NCBI GenBank assembly: GCA_029851415.1
Contig: CM056742.1
Span: forward strand, 96,702,976 to 96,766,975
Direction of reading: 5' to 3'
Source of the DNA: Eretmocerus hayati
Taxonomy: Eukaryota > Arthropoda > Insecta > Hymenoptera > Aphelinidae
DNA length: 64,000 nt
Of the stretch, positions 33,240-43,400 are shown piece by piece. The position numbers and the translations under genes are program-made. Every line of letters begins with the position of its first letter. Position 1 is the first letter of the stretch. Under the pieces are notes generated by a model, which was given only the letters and a program-made list of their open reading frames with translations, was not told the origin of the DNA and searched no databases.

Positions 33240-34532
33240 TGTGGCATCCCGCTTCACGGGCATAGAGGTATGAGAATAGAGTGAGCAAGTACCGCCGAAA
33301 ATCGTCCGCAGCTAGAGAGAGACAGAACGATTAAGTTACCCTCCATGGACGCGCATGCGCGGTATGCTATATACCCTTTGGTGCTTGAGCTCCCCGCTCC
33401 CGCGGCACACCACTGCAGTCACCGATATACACTCACACACAAAAATCAGCTGCGTACGCGCATTAGATGCATGACATTGCATCCCGCGGTACACCTGACC
33501 TGAGTCTCAGCGGTGCGCGCATGCGCCGCAAGGAAGGTGCTTACGCATGCTGTCTCTCTCTTTGCGCGAAACTGCTGGACGCTTCCGCGCAGTGAAAGGT
33601 ATGGGACTCGCTCACTCTATTCTTATACCTCTATGTTCACGGGATGCCCCAGAATGCCCAGTTCAAAACATTAGCTGACTTTTTAATATTGCGAAACAAT
33701 GCTGAGACCAACATTCTTATACAAGCAGGTCGGACGAAATCCATCAATGTGTAACTCCTGTTACACATGCTGCAAACACCTCCTAAGTAGAACAATGTCA
33801 CAATTGACTCGAGCAGGCCGAGCTCATAAAAACCGAGTGCTTCTTCAAATCATCGATAAGTCTTTCAAGTTTGAAGCCTCATTCATTCCGCTCGAGAGGT
33901 TTTGAGCCTATTTCACCATTCATTTCAAGTGCCTTAGAAAAGCACTTGAAGTTTGTCGGATAGCGACCGCGAGTGCGACTCAATCCCGCCGAAGGAAAAG
34001 GCCGGCGTCCCAAGACCCAGCTGTTAAGGGCCAGCAGTATATACGCTCCTGGATTCGTCCGACTAGCTCACCATAAGCTTGATTTGTTCCCGTCGAAAAG
34101 TAGGCCGACGTTATCCGCCTCAGCTGCATAAGGGCCAGCTACGAATTCGCCCCGCTTATACGTTCTCGCCTTGAAGAATCATCATCTCTTCAAGAAGATC
34201 TGTAAGGGCGCTTAGATTAAGTCTCATCCGAATTGTACTTAGATATTAAGTTCCATTTCGTTCAAGATTTCATGTTTTGATCTGAATAAATCTAAACTCA
34301 GTTTGAAGAACTTTATCTCATTCTTTTCCGGAAAGCCAGCAATAATTAGATCGTTCATTTCAAAACTTGTTAGATTCAAATTGATTTCATTGATTCATTC
34401 AAGAGTTGTAAATTGATACATTCATTCATCTATTCAGAGGCTGTAACTCAGCTCTTTCAAAATCAATGAATTCAACATCCTTCCAAAAAAAACATTGATA
34501 TAAAATATCCAAATAAAATCAACAAGAAGTAT

Positions 34533-34570
<38 letters not shown>

Positions 34571-34708
34571 TCACATATCTGCACCAGAGGATGACCCAAC
34601 TGGGTTATAAAGAATAGGTAGGTGCAACTGGGCAGTCCGCCCTCGATGCTGTTTCCAACGAACAAATAATTTATCTGTTAGCCCGAGCCCTCAGCTCGGG
34701 TCGTAACA
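33240..34708 (+). repeat. 5' LTR, interrupted by a hAT-like MITE
   Basis: Matches the 3' LTR from TGTGGC to GTAACA apart from the 375-base insertion at 33261-33635 and small tandem differences: a single GTAACTCCTGTTACAC unit near 33751 against several in the 3' LTR. It contains an AATAAA near 34283 and a (TA)n run at 34539-34568. Confidence 0.92.
33261..33635. mobile_element. hAT-like MITE, 375 bp, 8-bp target duplication
   Basis: Terminal inverted repeats CATAGAGGTATGAGAATAGA and its near-complement (one mismatch in 25) are flanked by TTCACGGG at 33253-33260 and 33636-33643. The 8-bp duplication is typical of hAT elements. The 3' LTR has the empty site (CTTCACGGGATGCC). It is non-coding, with GCATGCGC words inside. 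Confidence 0.93.
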
Positions 34709-34797
34709 TTTTGGCATCCCTTGTGGGGCCAGCAATAGTTGCACATACTTTTTCTAGTCCTGGTTATCACATCAATTCGATCAATCTGTCTGGATGT

Positions 34798-34832
<35 letters not shown>

Positions 34833-35072
34833 CATATTCATATCCATTTTGTTCGAAATTGCAGCATATGACATTCCTACATCGAATGCACGAACACTGC
34901 TGAATCAGCAACGAACTGAATTTATACGACGGTTTTACACGTTGACCCCAAATTAACACAGATTTCGAAAGACATTTAGATTGAAATATATCACACTTCC
35001 ACCGACCGCGATTCACGATGTGCTGACCCCACATCCTCACATCCAAATTGCCATTCCCAGTCACGGCTCTGA

Positions 35073-36317
35073 ATGGAATTTTTCTGGAGAGATAATGAGA
35101 CAACTCTTACAAAAATGGATTCTCAATTTTCCGATCTAGCTCTACCAATACTCGAAGGCTATGATATTGACCCACATTTTTTCATACAAAAAATTACAAA
35201 AGCGAAAGCTATCACTACTTGCGAAGAAAATTTATTAGTCGACTTCATCCTTAGCAATTTTTCGGGATCAGCATATCATGCATTCCAGAACTTCAAAATC
35301 TCCACAGTAAACGACATTGTGGAACACATAGTAAAGTGTTTCATACACATCCACTTTTTTGAGAAATATTGTCTAAAATTCCTAGACTGTCGTTCAAAGC
35401 TCAGCAATGACCCTGATGAAAACCATGAGAAATTATTTGAAATTCTTGAAGATGCTCATTGTATCCTCACTAGTACTCATCTATCGTCTGACCCAGTGTA
35501 CTATCAACTTTATAAAAATCTCGATGAAATTGCCAGAAGTTTTTACTTCAGCAAACTTCCATTTGATTCACAACTCCGGAACGTCCTCGTGCTAAATTCC
35601 CATTCAATAGTCAGAAAACCATCCACCTTTTACCGAATACATACATTGGTTTCAAACCCAACACAATTCTTCAGAAACGAAACTGAGCTATTACAGTTTT
35701 TGGGAACATATGAAAATTTCTCCCACCCTCACCACGAGCCAATAACAAGAACTGACGATTCCGAACACAAAGAGCCTCAAGTGAGTGATATTCAACCAGA
35801 TTTCCAATCAACTCCAATTGCTGTTAATACCGCGAACGAAATTTGCACCACTGGACAGCCTGAACTTGTAAACCATAAACAAACCCCAATATATTTTGAC
35901 AACATAGCGTATCGCGACGATAACGGACGGGAACCAACAGATACCACGTGTACGTGTGATAACAGTTCACTCGAACAGAGTCCCGAGCAGATACATCCAC
36001 CAACCGATTCTGACGGTAAGACGCCTATTACCGTTGGAATTCTAAGCAATGTTGAAAATGACATACCCCTCCATGTCTCAACCACACCAAGTGACTTTGA
36101 GACACCCCTCTCTCACACAGGTGCGAAGTGTTCCAATACAGTTACCTCAAGACTCATTGATCGGAAACGATCATTTGATGAATATCTCAAAAATCTCTTC
36201 AAATCAAAGATACAAAGGAGATTCCGCCTTATATCCTTCCAATTTGCTTATTCGATAACATCCTTTCAAAGTACGTGTCACTCAAAACAGGTTATTCTGA
36301 ATCATTTAGAAGTTTGA
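35073..36317 (+). CDS. Gag-like protein of the non-autonomous LTR element, 414 residues
   Basis: An intact frame. The N-terminal half (about residues 15-200) has the pattern of a retrotransposon capsid: LPILEGYDIDPHFFIQKI, then a helix ending ENLLVDFILSNFSGSAYHAF, then STVNDIVEHIVKCF. The C-terminal half is acidic and Ser/Thr/Pro-rich (from about residue 240), with no zinc knuckle. A basic tail follows (KSKIQRRFRL). The upstream ATG at 35073 is the first in frame; the next ATG, at residue 15, is an alternative. There is no protease or RT after it. Function is inferred from position next to the primer-binding site and the helix pattern: particle formation and packaging of this RNA. The class (gypsy or BEL) is not decided. 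Confidence 0.7.
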   Translation: MEFFWRDNETTLTKMDSQFSDLALPILEGYDIDPHFFIQKITKAKAITTCEENLLVDFILSNFSGSAYHAFQNFKISTVNDIVEHIVKCFIHIHFFEKYCLKFLDCRSKLSNDPDENHEKLFEILEDAHCILTSTHLSSDPVYYQLYKNLDEIARSFYFSKLPFDSQLRNVLVLNSHSIVRKPSTFYRIHTLVSNPTQFFRNETELLQFLGTYENFSHPHHEPITRTDDSEHKEPQVSDIQPDFQSTPIAVNTANEICTTGQPELVNHKQTPIYFDNIAYRDDNGREPTDTTCTCDNSSLEQSPEQIHPPTDSDGKTPITVGILSNVENDIPLHVSTTPSDFETPLSHTGAKCSNTVTSRLIDRKRSFDEYLKNLFKSKIQRRFRLISFQFAYSITSFQSTCHSKQVILNHLEV

Positions 36318-38342
36318 TTCATGGAAACGAATCTTTTCAGAACATTAGCACCATTCGTGCACAACTAACATCTCGAACTCCTGAGAAAGAAGTTATGCCA
36401 CAATCCTCCCCTATTCTGTGTTCAAATTCTAGGGAATCCAAGTCATCGAAATTATGGAAAAACAGACTTCTACGATTTCATAGTGCCCATAGGAAGATCA
36501 AAAAAAATTAATCCCCAATAATGTCGTATTCAGTTTTACAACTTTCAAAATGTGTTTCTGCATTCCATACGTTCGATGGGGATTAATCAATTCAACATGG
36601 ATCTATTTCGTATCCGCGAAAAAACCCAAATCTTCAAGCCAATGATCAAATAAACGACGACATGAATTTCGCATTCCCAGTGACGAAGTATTATTTGATG
36701 TCAAAATTCCCCACGACGAGTACCGGAGAAAATACGACCAGCACATCACTCTGACGTCCACCTATCGCACATGTGTAACACCCCATTACGGGAGATATTA
36801 CATGTAACATCCTGTTACACACGTAACACCTTGTTACACACGTAACATCTTGTTACACGCGTATCACCTTGTTGCACTCGGTTGCCCTGTAAAACTCTGT
36901 TACTCTTCAACATCACCCACGATTCGTTGCAGTTCTCAATGAAGTTTGCATCTCGTTCATAAATTGTTCCATTGATGGAACATTCCTCATATGTTACTGT
37001 TGAACCATTCAAAATCTCAAGTAATAAAGAGAATCATGTGCAGAACTCGGATTCAACTCCTGCATCATGAGCATTCCGGATTCTCAACCTTTTCACGTGC
37101 ATTCCCGGAGACGTGAAGACCAATCTCAGAATTGTTTACGATCACGCTGTTGCATATTCAAGAAATTCATCCCAACAACAAAAAAACTTTAGCCTTGCAT
37201 GACCCGTTAATATTCATAATTTCCAAAATTTTTGCATGTTTCGGGGATACCTTCTGATAACTTCGAAACACAATTTGAGTTTTGTAGTTGATGTAACACT
37301 TTGTTACTGCTGGAATAGTTTGTTACTTCTGTAACACCGTGTTACCCCTCATTACGCTCTCCGTGACCAAGACCACATAAAATCCATGTCAGTCTCAAAA
37401 TTTGATGAAACCACACGTTCGAGTTTTGTAACGCATGTAACACTATGTTACTCTCGTAACTTCCTGTTACCCCTGTATTACTTGTTACTTTCGTAACACT
37501 TGTTATTCCTGTAACTCCTTGCTACCTATGTTACACTATGTGATCCCGGTAACTCGTATAACATCCTGTTACTTGTGTGACACTGTTGACCTCTTGTACA
37601 CTCACATACGATTCATCTCAAACCTAGCATGAAACTCTCAATTACGTACAAAAATCGTTGGCCCTTGAATATAAACAATCCAGGGAAAATATCTTATAAG
37701 CCCCCCCCCTTCACCTTGTATTCAATTTGATGTGAATTTCCACTCAAAACATTCTGTAAAATACTAAAGACGGAAAAGAGGTGAGGAGTTGAAGAGCAAA
37801 TCCACATATCATCCCCTAGTATGATTTATTGACACAACTTGATCTCTTGACACTTCAAAATCAATGGGAATTGTGTACCCCCTTTAATGACACCGACCGA
37901 AATCTCCCTCACATCCTCATGTTGAGACATCAAAGTGGAAATTCGTCACTACCAATGTTTGTCCAACAAAACATTTTTTTTCTCCTCGACGGTCAAACTA
38001 AAGAAATGATGTGCGTGGTGACCACGTACTTAGGAAGTTGAAACACTTGACCGCAGGTTGAGATCTCTCACATTTTCAAATAAAATGTGTCCAGTAACTA
38101 TGCGATAGGATGTTCCACAATCTCAAGTGAAGGGGATGCCTCTGTTTGCTGATAGTCTGGTTGAGTGATTGATCTCGCTATATTTCCATTGCCTAAAGAT
38201 GACTGAAGATTATAAAATAGTTCTTAGATTGAAAAGTTGAATTTTTCGTTCAAGTTTGAGATGTTCTGAATTTTATTTGTAGAATATTGGCAAATTTCTC
38301 ATCTTGATGAATGTATTTTAATTGTCGAATACAGTTTACATA
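36318..38342 (+). other. Internal region with GTAAC/GTTAC repeat arrays
   Basis: Words of the form TGTAACA...TGTTACA repeat at about 36775-36895, 37290-37350 and 37430-37590, with units of about 15-19 bases that are degenerate but clearly periodic. The same words are in the LTRs (33751 and 42405-42462). No coding frame longer than 80 residues is supported. Confidence 0.7.
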
Positions 38343-38990
38343 AGTACGCAGCCTAAATTGGTTTCCCAGTTTTCTCTTTCTGGATCTAAGATAACAGTTA
38401 TTAGTATGCAACTTTTGTCTATGACTTATGTAGACTATTCTGAAAATCCAGATGACATTCATCTTAATGACACTTTTGCAAAGACCAATATTAGGAATTC
38501 CAACATTCAACTCATACACAAGTAAGCAGTCAAAAGAGGCGAACTAATTCCTGTAACCCCTCATCCAAACGAAAAACTGGTTGAGGCAATTAAGTAGCCG
38601 GGTCTCAGTTTTCTCCTTTTGGATGAGAGTCAACGGTTACTAGTTTGCAACTTGTGGCTGCGCAATCATGTAGACTATTTTCAACATTTAGAATACATAC
38701 TTCTTGAAGACACTTTTGATAAGACTATGCTGAATTCCAACATTCAACTAACCATACACCAGTACGCAGCCAGAAGTGGCAAACTAATTACTGTAACCTT
38801 TCATCCAAACCCAAAAACTGGTTCAAGACAATTGAGTAGCCGCAGGTCTCAGTTTTCTCCTTTTGGATGTGAGGTTACGGTTACTAGTTTGCAACTTTTG
38901 GCTACGCACTCATGTAGACTATTTGCAATATTTAGAGTGACACTCTTGACAGGACTATGAGGAATTCCAACATTCAACTCATGAAGTGGA
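38343..38990 (+). repeat. Tandem repeat, 240-base period, about 2.7 copies
   Basis: AGTACGCAG-type starts at 38343, 38521 and 38761. The full copy 38521-38760 and the nearly full copy 38761-38990 share AACTAATT(C/A)CTGTAAC and CTCAGTTTTCTCCTTTTGG in register; the first copy is shorter. It lies inside the LTR element. Confidence 0.85.
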
Positions 38991-40690
38991 CAATTCAGTC
39001 CAGAATTGATGTCAACTGATGTGCACACTCATGAGTGATCTGACACTTTTGGTTAAGATTTGACCCAATCTGTTTTCAATTCACTCATGAACAAATTTCT
39101 CTCACACATAGTTGTTAATGTATCAAGAGTAAGGCTGATCATTCAAACACTGATGATCACTCCATTTCATGCATTGACAATAAACTATAGTTACATACAG
39201 CACAATCACAACGCTACATCAGGCCCAATAGCCCGCTAATTGCTGCTAATAGCTCAAACACTACCTGACACTACCACAGCTCACGTTGTCATACCCAGCT
39301 ATATGCCGGGAACCGCACTGACAAGCAATCCACGGCGATCACACGGTAAACACGGCGTTTGCGTGGTTGATGAGTTACGTGCCTTAGGAATCATACGGAC
39401 TCCGGAGTTCGCATCGAGCAAAATTTTCCCTGGGTCGAAAGCGCCAGGCGCCGGTAAAGAAGGTTTCACCTTCAAAAAAGAATTGCAATTATTCCGTAGC
39501 GTACGTTTCGAAATTTCCCACGTTAAGTATTCTGCAGTAACTCACATTTACCCATTGATATCGGTGCCGCGTCACAACGTAGCATCAACGCCCCATATCC
39601 TCCCTCTCTGATCTAAATTCCCCGTTCCACCAAGACCGACTGGACAATACAGACAACCACAAAATAAGCCAACCATTCATACTGAATTCCACCTTGATAT
39701 ATATTTCAACAACTCAAACTGACTATTAAGGAACTTGGGAGAGTCAAGTTCCTGACGTAGCGTCAGCAGAATTCACTTGCACCTCGGAACCTCTTCAAAT
39801 TTACATACATAGACCTAACGTCACCTTATTCCAACGATATATTTTCAATTCTATGAGGGTATTATATTCAGGAATAATTTATAAGAAGAGGCAATTTAAA
39901 TTAGCCGATGACTTTGAAAATAATCATAACCATTTATCAGAACTACTCGAGGGAATAAGTTTAGAATCAGAGAAATATTTATCGTTGATAGCTAATGCCA
40001 GAAGGGAAGTCTAGATATAAGTTAGTACGCAAGACAAGCTCTGCACTCATAACCTTCGAAATGATGATAATTATCTGTCGAGATCATTTAAACGAGTTTT
40101 CTTGTATTCTTTCTCACGACCATAAAGATTTGTAATATCTACTGAGGAGAAAGATATATTCAGCACAATTTGCCCATGACAAATCATTGTAACTCACATA
40201 CTCTTTGTTTATAACAAATTACAAAAAATGTTTTCCTCTCGCGAACATCAAATTCCAAGAAAATATCCCACATTGTAAGATTTCGAATTTTTTCTACCGT
40301 ATCAATGAGGAACACAGCGGAATTATTCACTTTGTTCATTAGAAATTTTCGGTATTTGATCTATATTTATACAATAATTGTTTACACACACAAGACAAAT
40401 GTTATAACATGATCTTACATACAATACTCAACACTGAATGAACGTACACTGGGATATCACGTTTGAACTCTTCGCGCCACATTCATACATCTGTGGTTCG
40501 ACAAGCAACCAAGAGATGGCGCCACCGTGATCTTTTCCTGGACTTCTCTACAAACTCCGCTTGAATTACAGCACCGCGAAATTCGACTACTCCCAACTTG
40601 GACTGACAAACTGCTGACATGATGAATTTCGCCGTGAGCCAAAGCATCTCACTTTTAAAACATTAATGATGACACCTATTCAGTCCCGCC
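38991..40690 (+). other. Interior of the LTR element, no gene recognised
   Basis: One frame of 123 residues (39240-39611) is open but shows no motif; it is basic and low in acidic residues. The rest is AT-rich without support. Confidence 0.4.
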
Positions 40691-42100
40691 GTGACAAGCT
40701 TCGTATCACCTTATACAAAAATGTCAGTCCGCGTAAAATCAGTTCATGCTCACTTGCGATCTTCAGTGACCCAAGACCTTGAGGGATTGCGAGTGGCATA
40801 CAGTTTATATGATGCTGCAAAACAGGATCTTCTGAAGAAAGAAGACAGTTTAAAAGAAAAGCGTTCGATTATACAAAAACTTCCTCGGTGTTTATAATTT
40901 CGAACCATGTGATTTAAGTTTACCTTTACCTAGGAAGTCCGAGAGTGTACAAACGGATTCTCTCCCTCGTACAGTGACAAGTACGAATTCCGAAACACAA
41001 ACAGACTGCGTTAGAAATACCCAGGAGTCCAGTGTAGCAACAAAAACCATGTGTGGAGTGCGAGATGTAGGTGTCTCCGTTATGCCGGTCGTGGAATGTG
41101 CAGCTCATCAACCCTATACACAAGGTATAAAGGCATACGAAGAAGTAGCTGAGGAGAACAGCACTTACAGGGGTAATACGTCCAACTCGTTATACAGAGA
41201 ATCGGACACAACATCAGTTGAGGCTACTATGCCTCATGATAGGGCGATTGGAATGGAAACCAATGATCAGGAGCTCTTCACGACAGCGGGAAAAGAGATT
41301 GCCCCATCATGTCTCATATTTCCAACGGATGATGCTACATCAATGCAAACGAATTCTGCCTCGTGTTCCTCGAACAACAATTTGCAAAAACCACCGGCGG
41401 GTTTACGGATTCTGAACAATATTCCTCTATCTGGAACCCAATATACCGCCCAGAGTGCTCTTTTAGACGTCGGAGCCTGTTCACTATTACGGGTGACTCA
41501 GTTTCCAGAAATCACAACATATCAGCCTCCGATCTCCTACACCAACCTAACCCAATAGACCCACTGTTATTCGCGCCTTCCGAGCGAGAAACCACAACCG
41601 ATGGTACACAGAACCAATGTGCGAGAGTCTCTATGGCCTAAATCGCAACAAACATAGAATTAGAAAACCAGAATATTTCTAACCCCCTGCTCCCTTTGCA
41701 ACTGGACCAGCATACAGTCAAAACCGGTCCACCCTGGAGAGAGACTAATAATATTACTGAAGTGCGAGAGTACGCGGATTACAGTGACATCAGTGAGCCA
41801 GAAACTATATCTCCTCAATTAGCAGACGACACGTCCGATCACGAACGAACCGAGGAGAGACGAGAGGCACAAAGAGAGAGAACTCAAAGATGTAGGGATA
41901 GGAGAAGAGCTGGGGAGGATAACAAAGACTGGTGTTACCTTTGTAAACATCACCATCAAGAACCATCGGCAGGATGGGCGAATTACCGCAGCTGCGGTAA
42001 GGTTGAGGCTGAACGATCATGCATGAGAGAATTCAGAATAGACGGATTCACGTGCAAACGGTGTGAACATCTTATCTTCAGGTACCAAGCAGCTAAATAA
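40691..42100 (+). pseudogene. 3' ORF of the LTR element with a Cys-rich end, frame-broken
   Basis: Pieces 40691-40897, 40880-41558 (another frame), 41363-41641 and 41696-42100 seem to be one former reading frame with shifts near 40885 and 41500 and a TAA at 41639. The start region has a lysine-rich helix (a VAYSLYDAAKQDLLKKEDSL run). The middle repeats short [QE]TD/QTN words (SVQTD, ETQTD, METND, MQTNS). The end is highly charged and then Cys-rich: WCYLCKHHH, SCGKVEAERSC, CKRCEHLIF. These Cys pairs would fit a zinc-binding fold. I do not recognise the family; it stands where an env or accessory ORF would be. A captured host sequence is possible. Confidence 0.55.
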
Positions 42101-42277
42101 CACACACACACACACACAATGAATGTTTCCGAAATTTATGAAGTTATTGTTGTAATAAGATAATGTTTTTTTTATATAATCGGATAATTGGATCATATTT
42201 TTCACTTTCCGTTTGAATGTGTTGAGTTCCCCTATCCCGGTCACATTTTCGGGACGAGAATGGTCTGACGGGGAAGG

Positions 42278-43227
42278 TGTGGCGTCTCGCTTCACGGGAT
42301 GCCCCAGAATGCCCAGTTCAAAACATTAGCTGACTTTTCAATATTGCGAAACAATGCCGAGACCAACATTCTTGTACAAGCAGGTCGGACAAAATCCATT
42401 AATGTGTAACTCCTGTTACACCTGTAACTCCTGTTACAGATGTAACACCTGTTACACATGCTGCAGACACCTCCCAAGTAGAACAATTTCACAATCAATT
42501 CGAGCGGGCCGAGCTTATAAAAACCAAGTGTTTCTTCTAATCATCGATAAGTCATTCAAGTTTGAAGCCTCATTCATTCCGCTCGAGAGGTTTTGGGCCT
42601 ATTCCGCCATTCATTTCAAGTGCCTTAGAAAAGCACTTAAAGTTTGTCGGATAGCGACCGCGAGTGCGACTCGATCCCGCCAAAGGAAAAGGTCGGCGTC
42701 CCAAGACCCAGCTGTTAAGGGCCAGCAGTATATACGCCCCAGGATTCGTCCGTCAAGCTTACCATAAGCTTGATTTGTTCCCGTCGAAAAGTAGGCCGAC
42801 GTTATCCGCCTCAGCTGCATAAGGGTCAGCTACGAATTCGCCCTGCTTATACGTTCTCGCCTTGAAGAATCATCATCTCTTCAAGTAGACTTGTAAGAAC
42901 ACTCAGATTGAGTCTCATCCGAATTGTACTTAGATATTAAGTTCCATTTCGTTCAAGATTTCATGTTTCGATCTAAATAAATCTAAACTCAGGTTGAAAA
43001 ACTTCATCTCATTCTTTTCCGGAAAGCCAGCAATAATTCGATCGTCCATTTCAAAACTTGTTAGATTCAAATTGATTTCATTCATTCATTCATTCATTCA
43101 TTCATTCATTCAGAGGCTGTAACTCAGCTCTTTTAAAATCAATAAATCCAACATTCCCCCCAAAAAAACATTGATATAAAATATCCAAAGAACGAGAAGT
43201 ATACAAATATGTATATAGATATATATT

Positions 43228-43265
<38 letters not shown>

Positions 43266-43395
43266 CACATATCTGCACCAGAGGACGACCCAACTGGATA
43301 ATAAAGAATAGGTAGGTGCAACTGGGCAGTCAGCCCTTGATGCTGTTTCCAACGAACAAATAATTTATCGGTTAGCCCGAGCCCTCAGCGTAACA
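42278..43395 (+). repeat. 3' LTR of the 10-kb element
   Basis: TGTGGCGTCTCGCTTCACGG at 42278 to CTCAGCGTAACA at 43395. It contains four or five GTAAC(TC/AC)CTGTTACA units at 42405-42462 where the 5' LTR has one. It also has AATAAA near 42978, a CATT repeat at 43081-43108, and (TA)n at about 43235-43262. Confidence 0.92.
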
Positions 43396-43400
43396 CAAGA

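Larger units (their letters stand above)
33240..43395 (+). mobile_element. 10.16-kb LTR retrotransposon without recognisable pol
   Basis: Both LTRs start TGTGGC and end GTAACA, and the whole is flanked by CAAGA (33235-33239 and 43396-43400). The 5' LTR is 33240-34708 including a 383-base hAT-like insertion with its target duplication; the 3' LTR is 42278-43395. A possible primer-binding site, TTGGCATCCCTTGTGGGG, lies at 34711 and a purine tract, GACGGGGAAGG, ends at 42277. The 7.57-kb interior has a gag-like ORF near the 5' end, a broken Cys-rich ORF near the 3' end, and GTAAC/GTTAC and 240-bp tandem repeats between. I see no protease, RT, RNase H or integrase, so this copy depends on another element. 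Confidence 0.9.

Noticed and set aside
36775..37595. CRISPR-like repeat-spacer array
   Set aside because: Repeat words vary in sequence and spacing and there are no unique equal-length spacers; eukaryotic LTR-element interior.
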